Shown here one piece after another: positions 31,438 through 42,449 of a stretch of DNA of 64,000 nt; position 1 is the first letter of the stretch, and every line of letters begins with the position of its first letter. Origin of the DNA: Homarus americanus (lineage: Eukaryota; Arthropoda; Malacostraca; Decapoda; Nephropidae); assembly GCF_018991925.1 (NCBI RefSeq), contig NW_024755055.1, positions 174,520-238,519 on the forward strand. Reading direction: 5' to 3'. A program made the translations under genes and the position numbers. The notes below the pieces were generated by a model. It was not told the origin of the DNA and did no database searches. It worked only from the letters and a program-made list of their open reading frames with translations.

Positions 31438-31625
31438 TCTGGGGTGTGGGGGGTCCGGGGTGTGGGGTCCGGGGGTGTGGGGGTCCGGGGTGTGTGGGGG
31501 TCCGGGGTGTGTGGGGGTCCGGGGTGTGTGGGGGGTCAGGGGTGTGGTGGGTCGAGTGTGGGGTTCAGGATGTCCAAGGTTCGGAGTTCGGAATGTGAGG
31601 GTTCGAGGCTTGGGGTACGCAGGTT
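31438..31625. repeat. G-rich GGGGTGTGGGGGTCC array
   Basis: About ten irregular units of GGTCCGGGGTGTGTGGG, then GGTTCGG words. Strong G-quadruplex potential on the + strand. Confidence 0.9.
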
Positions 31626-31877
31626 CGATAGTGGGTTCAGACACAGTATAGAAGACCCCACCATAGAGAGCGAACACAGTCACCACACAAACAACTTTCC
31701 ACCAGACTTTCCAGGAACCCGGTCAAGGGAGCGTAATTGGCCCGGTGGTTAAAATCCTGTAGTAAAAAGATAATGTTCCTTGCGTTATCAACATCACAAC
31801 TCTTGCTATTGACATTATCATTATTACTTTTATTATCGTTGTTGTTGTATTATCATTATTATTATCGTTAATATTAA

Positions 31878-32310
31878 AAGAGGTATTAGGGGTACAAAGG
31901 AGTCATCAGAGGGTTCAAATGAGTCATCAAGGGTTCAAAGGAGTCATCAGGGGTTTAAAGGAGTCATCAGGGGTTTAAAGAAAGTCATCAGGGGTTTAAA
32001 GGAGTCATCAGGGGTTCAAGGAGTCATCAGGCGTTCAAATGAGTCATCGGGGGTTTAAAGATGTCATCATCGGTTTCAAATGAGTCATCAGGGGTTTAAA
32101 GGAGTCATCAGAGGTTCAACGAGTCATCAGGGGTTTAAGGAATCATCAGGCGTTCAAATGAGTCATCAGGGGTTTAAATGTGTCATTAGGGGTTTAAAGG
32201 TGTCATCAGGGGTTTAAAAGTGTCATCAGGAGTTTAAAGGAGTCATCAGGAGTTTAAAGGAGTCATCAGGGATTCAAAGGAGTCATCAGGGATTCAAAGG
32301 AGTCATTTCA
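31878..32310. repeat. 20-bp GAGTCATCAGGGGTTTAAAG minisatellite
   Basis: About twenty imperfect copies. Each carries TGAGTCAT or GGAGTCAT; TGAGTCA is the AP-1 type site. Confidence 0.92.
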
Positions 32311-32684
32311 TCAGTTCAAAGTAGGTCACGAATCTTTTTGGAACCTGTATGGGTAATTCAGGTGAAAAAGACTTTTATAGGTGTCCCAGGGCCTAAAAAT
32401 AGGTGCCAGACAAACTTAAACCCAGAGGTAAATATCCGGGTGTGTTGGTAAGAAATTTCTCCCCCAAACACACCTGAACTTTGAATATGTTTATGTTCAG
32501 GTGTGTAAAGTTGTGTGGGACTAACTTTTAGACACGCACATACACACAAACGCGCACACACTATAAATGTCCTCTTTACAAACACACACACACACACACA
32601 CACACAACAAATAGTAAACACACACACACACACATACATACTATATTTACAATCACAGGCAGGTACAGAAAGACAAAGACAAGA

Positions 32685-32728
<44 letters not shown>

Positions 32729-32993
32729 TTCCCTGACATGACCTCTTAATACTGTATAATTTGTAACCTTATAAACAAAAACATATAAATAAAAAATAAA
32801 CGAACAATTTAAACAATACAATATCGAATACATCTTATTTTTCCCCTGCGTGAGACACCCCAATGCCCGTCCTGCCTGACCCGACTGACAATTATTTCCT
32901 TGCGTGAGGGACACTTATCAAGAGAGGCGTAACCCCAACAAATGACCAATCGCTTGTTTCTATTATTTTTCTTTACAACCCGGAAGTTATTTG
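32311..32993. other. Unique sequence with CA microsatellites, no gene seen
   Basis: (CA)n at 32581-32605, 32619-32632 and 32687-32725. The rest is AT-rich with no coding signal. Confidence 0.6.
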
Positions 32994-33602
32994 GGATCAC
33001 CTGAAGATTAACTACTACACTAAGGCTACACTGGGTTAGGTTAGATTAAGGTTTAGTAGGTTAGGTTTAGGTTAGACTAACGTTAGGCTACGTTAGAATA
33101 AGGTTTAGTAGGTTAGGTTTAGGTCAGACTAACGTTAGAATAAGGTTTAGTAGGTTAGGTTTAGGTCAGACTAACGTTAGATTAAGGGTTAGTAGGTTAG
33201 GTTTAGGTTAGACTAACGTTAGGCTACGTTATATTATGGTTTAGTAGGTTAGGTTTGGTCAGACTAACGTTAGAAAAGGTTTAATAGGTTAGGTTTAGGT
33301 CAGACTAACGTTGAATTAAAGGTTTAGTAGGTTAGGTTTAGGTTAGACTAACGTTAGGCTACGTTATATTATGGTTTAGTAGGTTAGGTTTAGGTTAGAC
33401 TAACGTTAGGCTACGTTAGATTAAGGTTTAATAGGTTAGGTTTAGTAGGTTAGGTTTAGGTTAGACTAACGTTAGGCTACGTTAGTTAGGTTTAGTAGGT
33501 TAGGTTTAGGTTAGATAACGTTAGAGTAAGGTTTAGGTTTGATTAACGTTAGGTTGATTAATCTTCAAGTGAAATATGCTTGGGTTAATCTTCAGGTGAT
33601 CC
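32994..33602. mobile_element. Inverted-repeat element filled by a TTAGG-like array
   Basis: A perfect 19-nt inverted repeat (GGATCACCTGAAGATTAAC at 32994-33012 and its complement at 33584-33602) bounds 609 bp. The right end extends about 50 nt and matches the ends of elements at 54211-54350 and 53166-53215, so this is a repeated terminal sequence. The interior (33020-33560) is an array of roughly 50-bp units with GGTTAGGTTTAGGTTAGAC and AACGTTAGGCTACGTTAG. No transposase is present, so it is a MITE-like carrier. Confidence 0.6.
33020..33560. repeat. TTAGG-like compound array
   Basis: Nine to eleven units built from TTAGGTTTAGG and AACGTTAGG words. Several copies are shortened by small deletions. 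Confidence 0.9.
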
Positions 33603-33681
33603 GCTATCAGAGAGAGAGCTGGAGTGGTACCGTTGTTTTATAATTTAACGTGGAGTAAAAAGCCAGTCTTGAACTGTGAAG

Positions 33682-33905
33682 TAAGGATACCATGTTCAGT
33701 TAAGGCTCCTGTATGACTCAAACTAATTACATTATTATTTAAGGTTACATACCAAGTCAAGTATTGTGCATAACTCAAATTACTGATATATTGTTAAGAA
33801 TCCATACTAAATTAATTATCCTGTATGAAAATTAATGGTACTATTATTTAAGGATACAAGCTAAGTTAAGTTTCGCATATGAGTAGAATTATTGTTATTA
33901 TTATT
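33682..33905. repeat. Four ancient units of about 55 bp
   Basis: Units start AAGGATACC, AAGGTTACATACC, AAGAATCCATACT and AAGGATACAAGCT. Each continues with (A)AGTYAAG, TGTAT and ATTATTATTT-type sequence. Identity is low, so this array is old. Confidence 0.6.
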
Positions 33906-35400
33906 ATCAGGCCGTAAAAGGGTGTTGATGGCATTTGTATCTTTAGTTTTACACCACAAAACTAAGTATTTATAATGAGTGATGCGATGATAATAAAATC
34001 CCGGCAACACACAGCCTGGATTTGTTTTCCTGACGCAACAGTTCAACAAAATAGAAATACAAAATATATTCGTAGTTTATTCTTGCGTGTTAAGGGGAAC
34101 ATGTGAAGAAGATGACTATAAGTTCAAGGACTCCCATAAGGTCACCTGTGTAACTTGTATAATAAAGTTCATACTCGGAGTGAATGGGGAAAAAAAATCT
34201 TGCCCAGTCACAGGTTATAAAAATATCTTACAAGTGACTCATTTGATTTTTTCAGTTAAATTAATGATGAACAGATGCTTCGATTAATGTTATTTTTAAG
34301 TTATTACGAGGTGAGTCACGCATAAAGAGTTTCACGAGGTCGTTCAGTCGTTCACTACTACCAATGACGACCGCTGACGACTACATCACTGTAATAATTG
34401 TTTCTCCTCGTATTGCTGTTAACAACCCAACCATCGAGAGGTAATCACCTGTAACCTTTAACTCAACACTTTCACATGTCCATATATGGTTTGTGCCCCC
34501 TTCATCACCGTCCCCAGGCGGGTGTCTCAGTCTGTCTGTCTGTTTCCGTCTCGTACAGGTAGAGCCACAAGGGCCATGGTGATCATATTGGCCTCCCCTT
34601 TACTGACATCAAGGCCATGTTCCAATATGATGGTTGAGTTGCTAATACGGAAAAAAAAAAGATTTTATACGGAAGAACAACATTGACGTCATCTTTCATG
34701 TGTTGTTGACTCGCTATTAAGACCATTCTGAATATTATAAAACAGTTAATATAATGAATTAAATTTAAAAACGTGAAAAATTACCCTATAAAATAATGTT
34801 CGGTGACGTTGATCTTTGAACGAAATCAAAATTAAAATATATCGGAACTTACGAAAAGAAAATTTACAGTAAAATTATATAAAATAAAGAGCAAATGAAG
34901 AGCTGACGGTCCCACGATAAACATTAAACACTGATATCAAATGACTGTATGGTCGACTTTATCCTGGGAGGCGGACGATCAGTTCTCCTGCCTGGCTGTA
35001 AAGGCACTGATGTGTTTTTACGATCTACACCGCAGCCATTAATTGGTGGCACATAAAACTGCTGCCCAGAATAAATCTTAATCATGTCACAACACACAGG
35101 TGAAGGTCACATTCTCACGTGACACACACACACACATCTGCGACGCGTTAGTCAGCTTCTACAAGTCTCAAAGGTTTCCCAAGTCGATTTTCCTCGTATG
35201 CGAAAATTTAACAATGCACCGAACCGGTTGACCAAAAAAAAATAACGTTAAGAAATATCTACCCACTAACACAAGCGTAACGAGATACAGTCACTTGGCA
35301 TCAATACGAAGATCAACATAATATTTTGGAAATATTCTACACGTTATTTTTCTCTCTCACTGATGATAAATAAATATTTAGATATGATATTTTTGGACAA
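33906..35400. other. Long AT-rich unique stretch, no gene recognised
   Basis: The window's longest stretch without arrays. Open frames of 62-66 residues show no motif. A few CACACACA words lie at 35125. No RNA gene found by eye. Confidence 0.55.
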
Positions 35401-35403
35401 CAT

Positions 35404-36290
35404 AATACTAAATAAACGTTTCTAGTTAAGATAGACTGAATAAACGTTTCTATTAAAATTAGATAATAAACGTTTTTAAGGAGACTAAATAAACGTTTCT
35501 AGTTAATAGATCAATAAACGTTTCTAGTTAAGATAACTAAATAAACGTTTCTAGTTAAGGTAGACTCAATAAACGTTTCTAGTTAAGGTAATAATAAACG
35601 TTTCTAGTTAAGGTAGACTCAATAAACGTTTCTAGTTAAGGTAGACTAAATAAACGTTTCTAGTTAAGGTAGACTCAATAAACGTTTCTAGTTAAGGTAA
35701 TCAATAAACGTTTCTAGTTGGTGTAAATAACGTTTCTAGTTAAGGTAGACTCAATAAACGTTTCTAGTTAAGAGACTAAATAAACGTTTCTAGTTAAGGT
35801 AGACTAAATAAACGTTTCTAGTTAAGACTCAATAAACGTGTCTAGTTAAGGTAGACTCAATAAACGTTTCTAGTTAAGGTAGACTCAATAAACGTTTCTA
35901 GTAAGGTAGACTCAATAAACGTTTCTAGTTATAACCAAAAACGTTTCTAGTTAAGTAACTAAATAAACGTTTCTAGTTAAGTAGACTAAATAAACGTTTC
36001 TAGTTAAGGTAGACTCAATAAACGTTTCTAGTTAAGTAGATTAAATAAACGTTTTAGTTAGAGACTAAATAAACGTTTCAGTTAAGAGACTAAATAAACG
36101 TTTCTAGTTGGAGACAATAAACGTTTCTATTAATAGATTAAATAAATTTCTAGTTAAAGATCGTTTTTAATAGACTAAATAAATTTCTGGTAGACTAAAT
36201 AAACGTTTCTAGTTAAGGTAGACTCAATAAACGTTTCTAGTTAAGATAGACTAAATAAACGTTTCTAGTTAAGGTAGACTCAAAGTTTAA
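35404..36290. repeat. 28-bp array with AATAAA in nearly every unit
   Basis: About thirty copies of AATAAACGTTTCTAGTTAAG plus GTAGACTC. Most units keep AATAAACG. Many central units lack bases. On the + strand this places up to about thirty poly(A)-signal hexamers in 0.9 kb. Confidence 0.93.
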
Positions 36291-36600
36291 TTCTCATTAT
36301 ATTTTTTGGACGTAACATTAGCTTTACTTTAGGTCAGCCAATTAATTATATACTTACGTCCTCAGTTAAAAGAAACATATCCTCGTTCACACCTCTGAGG
36401 AGACGGACCCTGCCACGCGATTAGGTTTTCACAACTTGACGTAAACCACTTTCTTGTAGTTACACAGCGTAACGTAAACCACCAAAAAGTTTTAAGTTTT
36501 ATTTATTAAGTGCAATATACTGTGAAGCCTGACACCACCCCTCCTCTCATAGTTGTAATAAATATTCTGAACTATTTTGTTGGTCAATGAATATACTGTA
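36291..36600. other. AT-rich spacer, no gene seen
   Basis: A word GACGTAAACCAC occurs twice (about 36440 and 36473). Nothing else. Confidence 0.5.
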
Positions 36601-37230
36601 ATTACAATGGCATTACCGTTATCATTATTATTATTATTTCTGCTCTTAACCTTATTATTATTATTGATTGTGCTGTTATTATTATTATTTTGTTATCATT
36701 CTTATTTCATTAAATTTTGATCGTTGTTATTCATATTATTACAACAGTTATAACCAAAACCATTATTACAACATTATCATTAACGAACAAAATTACATTA
36801 TTATTTTTACCTTTACCGTATTATAATTTCTATAATTATTTATACTACTAATTACTACTACTACTACTATTACTACAACTACTACTACCACTACAACCAG
36901 TAACTACTACTACAACTACTACCATCATTATTAACAGTCATTATATATTCATCCCTCATTATATCTCCACCATTCAAAACGTTTACATATTCAATAAGAG
37001 ACACGGGTCAGCCTTTGTCCCCTCCAGGTTTTATCAGTAGTGAATATTTCGCCTCCTGCCAACACACTTCACTGCACTCACTATTTTAAATAACATACAC
37101 GCTTACTATTATAATTATTGTTATTATTATCACCACCAATATTAATGATCATTATTATTATCGTTTTTACCACTATTAATAGCTTTACTATTATCATTAT
37201 TATTAGTAGTAGTAATAGTGGTGTAGTAGT
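36600..37230. repeat. ATT/ACT trinucleotide-rich region
   Basis: Interrupted ATT runs at 36620-36830, ACT/ACTACTACTACT runs at 36843-36930, and ATT/AGT again at 37105-37225. Confidence 0.75.
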
Positions 37231-37348
37231 AAAATATGCTTTACCTATTCTTAACTATCCTCATTAGTAAGGTCATAATGGTCAAAGAGAGACAGACGTA
37301 AACCAACCTTCACCCCCTTAAGCTTTTATCACGATCGCCCATTTTACG

Positions 37349-37349
37349 T

Positions 37350-37392
<43 letters not shown>
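37349..37392. repeat. (CA)n microsatellite
   Basis: Uninterrupted CA run of about 44 nt. Confidence 0.95.
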
Positions 37393-37398
<6 letters not shown>

Positions 37399-37599
37399 AA
37401 ACAACATTCACCATTTTTCGTTCAGCTGCCCTCTACGCCCTCCAGTTTTTAAATCAATATTTGAAATTGCGAGTGGAGTCACCCTCGGTTGCCAGGGACT
37501 TTGATCCATCAAGAATGGGGGGAAGGTGGGGAGGAGATACTGACCCCCACGACCAGCATCATTGATCAGCTGACACATCACAAGTTCACCCACTGTCAA

Positions 37600-37874
37600 A
37601 AATATAAATAAATAAATAAAATTAAATAAATAAATAAACTATATATAAAACCAACAGTAAATACTATAAATAAAATAAAACTTTGCATTATGTAAATATA
37701 TAAAATGAAACAGAGAAACGCATCAATAATCAAGATGTTTTAAACAATGAGAATATATATCCGACTATGTGACTAACACCAACATGCAGAACGCCCCCCA
37801 GACGGCTCCTACAATATCACACGGGTCTAATGATTCAGTGAGAGAAGTCCGTCAAAAAAATATCGAGGCGGCCA

Positions 37875-37923
<49 letters not shown>

Positions 37924-37945
37924 TTTTTTTTTTTTTTTTTTTTTT
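37600..37945. repeat. (AAAT)n, (ATT)n and poly-T
   Basis: (AAAT)n at 37604-37640, unique sequence, then (ATT)n at 37876-37922 running into a 24-nt T run (37922-37945). The last two read on the minus strand as poly-A followed by (AAT)n, which could be an old retroelement tail. Confidence 0.8.
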
Positions 37946-38132
37946 GCGTGATCCTCGCCTCGCCCTTCATGTACGGACCAGACCTCAGTGCCATCAGCCT
38001 CACCTGTCACTTCAACTCACGGCTCGGGCATCACTACTACTGAGCACTGAGGTTACGATCACCAGAAAATGAAAGTTGCATAACATAACGTAATCTTACT
38101 TTCCACATTACTCTCTGGTAAAGTGTATTCCT

Positions 38133-38146
38133 GTGTGTGTGTGAGC

Positions 38147-38198
<52 letters not shown>

Positions 38199-38276
38199 CT
38201 GTTTTTTAAGTGTGTTTGTGTGTGTGTGTGTGTTTCTCACGACCGATTCTCTTAGTGACTGTGTTTGTGTGTGTGT
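38133..38276. repeat. (GT)n microsatellites
   Basis: GT runs at 38149-38195, 38213-38233 and 38263-38276. Confidence 0.93.
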
Positions 38277-38440
38277 AATAATAATAATAATAATAATATT
38301 AATAATAATAAACGGTCTGGTAGAGTTGCAGCCGCCAACGCAAGACAGGTGAGGCGGTCAGATTCAGCGAGGAGGCTACGGAAGCTAGTTTATTGAACAC
38401 CCCTTTACATCCTTGACCTTTCACCTATCCACCCTAAAAA
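38277..38440 (-). mobile_element. Retroelement 3' end, AATAAACTAGC repeat copy 2
   Basis: On the minus strand GGATGTAAAGGGGTGTTCAA (38412-38393) continues as AATAAACTAGCTTCC and runs to an ACCGTTTATTATTATT terminus with a (TTA)n tail at 38299-38277. The terminus resembles that of the fragment at 17069 (AAACCGTTAATTATT). It links the AATAAACTAGC repeat with a LINE-like (TTA)n tail. Confidence 0.5.
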
Positions 38441-38454
38441 ACAGATATTTTACC

Positions 38455-38617
38455 CAACCAACCAATCAATCAATCAATCACCCCCATCAATCAACCAATC
38501 ACCCCCATCAATCAATCAATCACCCCTTCAATCACCCCAACAATCAATCACCCCATCAATCAACCAATCACCCCATCAATCAACCAATCACCCCATCAAT
38601 CAATCAACCCTAAAAAA
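38455..38617. repeat. AATCAATCACCCC array
   Basis: About ten units of CAATCACCCCATCAATCAAC, period near 16. Confidence 0.9.
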
Positions 38618-38687
38618 TACAACAGCTGGTGCAGAGTCAACATCTACAGTACATCGACGAATACTGTAGCTCCACGCTCTACAGTCA

Positions 38688-38890
38688 GTTAAGTACGTAT
38701 ACAGTCTCTTGAGTACAATGACAGTCCCTAGTACGATGGGTCCCTGAGTACGATGGCAGACCCTTAATACGATGACAGACCCGTGAGTACGATGACAGAC
38801 CCGTGAGTACGATGACAGACCCGTGAGTACGATGACAAGACCCTTGAGTACGATGACAGTCCCCTGAGGAGTAGGATGATAGTCCCTTAA
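38688..38890. repeat. GAGTACGATGA family, 20-bp form
   Basis: About nine units of GAGTACGATGACAGACCCGT. The core is shared with the 41-bp array at 13533. Confidence 0.88.
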
Positions 38891-38984
38891 GCTGCCGACA
38901 TACACAGAAGCCTGAGAAGCTATGCACCCTATTCAAGTAGCCGCCGTTCGAGTATAAAACCAAGAGAAACAGACCGCAATACAA

Positions 38985-39051
38985 AAACCACACACACACA
39001 CAACAATAAAAAAAAAAAAACCCCACAACCAAAAACCAAAAACACCAAACA

Positions 39052-39080
<29 letters not shown>
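38985..39080. repeat. CA and A-rich low complexity
   Basis: CA runs and AAAACC words with an A-run at 39006-39020. Confidence 0.75.
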
Positions 39081-39082
<2 letters not shown>

Positions 39083-39219
39083 CCGTCATTCTCAGCCCCT
39101 CACACCAACTAATACCGTAAAGCGCATTTTGACAGACAGCACCAAGGAAAAAAACACCGCCCATTTGTTTTTAATCTCTTTTCACATTTCCACTTTAATT
39201 CCCGGGCGCCGTATTATTA

Positions 39220-39530
39220 CACACTAGGAAAATCAGTCCAGCCAATCAGTGCCGTGGACGTGTAGCCCTGACAACATTATACAGTCCAGCCAACAAAACA
39301 AGGATGACATCAGCCTGACAACACTACCCAATCAGTGACGAGGATGACATGCCTGACAACACTACACCCACACAAACACACAAACAACGTTCTAGCCAAT
39401 CAGTGACGAGGATGACATGCAGGCCTGACAACACTACACGATCCAACCAATCAGTGACGAGGGTGACGTGCAGGCCAGCCAATCAGACACGAGGACTGCG
39501 TGGACGTGTAGCCCCAACAAAGTCAACACT
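39220..39530. repeat. CCAATCAGTGACGAGG repeat and inverted-repeat arm
   Basis: Five units with CCAATCAGTGACGAGGATGA or CCTGACAACACTAC. The first 75 nt (39220-39294) match the complement of 40291-40372 at roughly nine positions in ten, forming one arm of an inverted repeat. Confidence 0.8.
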
Positions 39531-39689
39531 CCGACACACTTAACTCACTGAAAACACAATCTGTATTTGCCCCCCACACACACACACACACACACTATCT
39601 GGTCTACCTGTTGTTACATTACCCTACTACGGTGAAAAATATATGTAGGTCTTCTTGACTCGCTAACTCAAAAAACACAACTTAAACTA

Positions 39690-39925
39690 CCAATTCTAGC
39701 CCAGTTAACCCAAACAAGGTAATTTCTTTACCTAATCCAAGCCAACTAACCTAACCTAGCTAACTCAACTAATCCGATCAAGCTAATTTCTTTACCTAAT
39801 CCAACCCAACTAACCCAATCAAGCTAATTTATTTACCTAACCCAAGCCAACTAACCAAACCTAAACCAGCTAACTCAACTAATCCGATCAAGCTAGTTTC
39901 TTTACCTAATCTAACCTAACTCTAT
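39690..39925. repeat. CTAACC/AATCCGATCAAGCTAATTT array
   Basis: Four units with AAGCTAATTTCTTTACCTAA and CCAACTAACC. A CCTAA-related compound unit. Confidence 0.8.
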
Positions 39926-40245
39926 CTCCTTCTGAACCACACTCCCAGATATTTGGACTCTTGAACCCGAAGCGTTTAGATATTGATGCATTATTCTATC
40001 CATAAATGCTTCGGATCCACGAGTCTACAGGGGTTCGTGGTTCAGGAGAGGTGAAACGACATCTGTGGGTCTGTCCATGATGAAACAAGTCTTCAGTGTG
40101 AGGTAATACGCCTGGTGAGGTTAGGTTAGGTAAAGTAACAGAAAAATCCCTCAGATGGTAACGTTAAGAGGACCGTGTTGCTGGGAGTTTGGTTCTCAGC
40201 TCATAATCATATTGTTTAAGTTTAATTCATCTAAAGATGGGGTCA

Positions 40246-40482
40246 AGAAGAGATGGTGTGTGTGTGTGTGTGTGAGGGGGGTAGGTAAGGTCACTGATTG
40301 GCTGGACCGTATAGTGTTGTCAGGGCTACAACGCCCACGTCACTGATTGGCTGAACTGATTTTCCTAGTGTGTTAAAAGTGTAGACAAACAATACAAACA
40401 TGTACAGAAAGTATGTTTGATTGTTGTGTGTTTTATGGATCCATTGTTGTCCTTAAGATGGTGTGTGTGTGTGTGTGTGTGT
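40246..40482. repeat. Shared inverted-repeat segment with (GT)n at both sides
   Basis: The left half (40291-40372) pairs with 39220-39294. The right half (40371-40462) pairs with 42199-42290 with a single mismatch. (GT)n runs at 40256-40274 and 40461-40482 flank it; the second corresponds to the (CA)n at 42147-42200. Confidence 0.85.
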
Positions 40483-41032
40483 TGGGACATTTTCAGAGTA
40501 GACACAGTGGACATAACTCCTTATTACTCCTAACAGGTAACTTCTGTAAGACTTATCATCATCACCATTAGTAATAGTAGTAGGTGTATTTACTCATCAT
40601 CATTATTAGTATCAGTAATACCGGTACAAGTATTATTCGTTATTACCAATATATGTGTGTGTGTGTGTGTGTATGTGTGTGTGTGTGTGCGTCCATCGGT
40701 CAAAGGCGTTTCCTGTTGACAATTCTACCTGGCGATGACGTCACTGAGGACCCCGACCATTATGGATATACACAGGTGGACGGCAAGGAATGGCGGGTGG
40801 CAGAGAAGGTGATAGGGTGGGTGGCAGAGAAGGTGATAGGGTGGGTGGCAAGGAAGGTGAGGTGGGGTTGGGCGGCAAAGGGCGTGTGACAAATGGTAAA
40901 ATGTTTCAGTAACATTCCCTGAAAAAAAATAAATAAATCAAAACTTGGCCTGTCAGCTTGGGGGAGAAACACAAGTGTATTGTTTTCGCAGTCAATTAGC
41001 CTGTTGATCAGTGACGCCTTGAACCAACCTAA
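40483..41032. other. Spacer with (GT)n and a short 24-bp repeat, no gene seen
   Basis: (GT)n at 40650-40690. GGCAGAGAAGGTGATAGGGT repeats two to three times at 40798-40870. Confidence 0.6.
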
Positions 41033-41990
41033 GGCGGGGGGTGGGGGGAGAGACGGGGAGGAGGAGGAGAGAGGGGGGAGGAGAGACGGGGAGGAGGAGG
41101 AGGAGAGGGGAGGAGGGAGGAGGAGAGACGGGGAGGAGGAGGAGGGAGAGACGGGGGAGGAGGAGGAGGAGGGAGGACAGGGGAGGAGGAGGAGGGAGAG
41201 GGGAGGAGGAGGAGGGAGAGAGGGGAGGAGGGAGGGAGGAGACGGGGGAGGAGGAGGAGGGAGAGACGGGGAGGAGGAGGGGGAGAGGGGGAGGAGGGAG
41301 GAGGGAGAGGGAGGAGGGAGACGGGGAGGAGGAGGAGGGAGGATGGGAGGAGGAGGGAGGAGGAGGAGGAGGAGACGGGGGAGGAGGAGGAGGGAGGAGA
41401 TGGGGGGGGAGGAGGAGGGAGAGACGGGGGAGGAGGAGGAGGGAGGGCAGGGGAGGAGGAGGAGGGAGAGACAGGGGAGGAGGAGGGAGAGACGGGGGAG
41501 GAGGAGGAGGAGGGAGGCAGGGGGAGGAGGGAGGGAGAGACGGGGGGAGGAGGAGGAGGGAGACGGGAGGAGGAGGAGGAGAGACGGGGAGGAGGAGGAG
41601 GGAGACGGGGGAGGAGGAGGAGGAGAGACGGGGGGAGGAGGAGGGAGAGAGGGCAGGGGAAGTGGAGGAGGGAGGAGAGACGGGGGGGAGGAGGAGGAGG
41701 GAGAGACGGGGGGGAGGAGGAGGGGAGACGGGGGGAGGAGGAGGGAGACGGGGGGAGGAGGAGGAGGGAGGAGACGGGAGGAGGAGGGAGGGCAGGGGAG
41801 GAGGGAGGGAGAAGTGGAGGAGGAGGGAGAGGGGGAGGAGGAGGAGGAGAGAGACGGGAGGAGGAGGGAGAGACGGGAAGGAGGAGGGAGGAGAGGAGGA
41901 GGAGGGAGACGGGGGAGGAGGAGGAGGGAGAGACAGGAGGAGGAGGAGGAGGAGGAGGAGGAGGAGAAAGAAAAGTCGAGGGATTTTGAG
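41033..41990. repeat. GGA/GACGGGG polypurine minisatellite, 950 bp
   Basis: Almost pure purine on the + strand, with irregular units such as GGGAGAGACGGGGGAGGAGG. It produces 321-389-residue open frames on both strands (Arg/Glu/Gly and Ser/Leu/Pro). These have no domain and are artefacts. GGGG and GGAGGAGG runs suit G-quadruplex or triplex structure. Confidence 0.95.
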
Positions 41991-42145
41991 CCGAGATAAA
42001 ATGTGAGAAGGAAAGAAGAAGGAGAGAGTGGAAACTAGGCCAGAAAAGAGGAAGAGGGATAAAGTATGAGGAAAGAGGTGAGATGATCTGTAAAAATACA
42101 TGAAAGTATGAGCTGGGAGAGACATGGGTGGGGAGGAACACTACC

Positions 42146-42146
<1 letters not shown>

Positions 42147-42201
<55 letters not shown>

Positions 42202-42290
42202 ATCTTAAGGACAACAATGGATCCATAAAACACACAACAATCAAACATACTTTCTGTACATGTTTGTATTGTTTGTCGACACTTTTAACA
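42147..42290. repeat. Inverted-repeat arm with (CA)n
   Basis: (CA)n at 42147-42200, then ACCATCTTAAGGACAACAAT and onward to 42290, the near-perfect complement of 40371-40462. Confidence 0.93.
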
Positions 42291-42449
42291 GTTCAGAGTG
42301 ATGATGTTGGCGACCAGGGCCCCACCTTCCTATACGTCTCTGGACTGTCTCCCTCGTTACTTGAGACCACAGCTTTAATTTACCATCCATCCGAGTCTCT
42401 GTCTTTACCCGGCCTCCCTACCCTTAATTATGTCCATTAATTATTATCA

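Noticed and set aside
37876..37945. Poly-T as a processed pseudogene tail on the minus strand
   Set aside because: No gene-like sequence lies upstream on the minus strand, and the run continues a (ATT)n microsatellite, so slippage is enough to explain it.
40510..40545. Plus-strand recursive splice site (CTCCTAACAG|GTAACT)
   Set aside because: The acceptor half is fair but GTAACT is a poor donor. It stands alone on this strand.
40980..42198. Open frames of 321-389 residues on both strands, the longest in the window
   Set aside because: They are translations of the GGA/TCC array. Composition is only Arg/Glu/Gly or Ser/Leu/Pro, and several frames are open at once.
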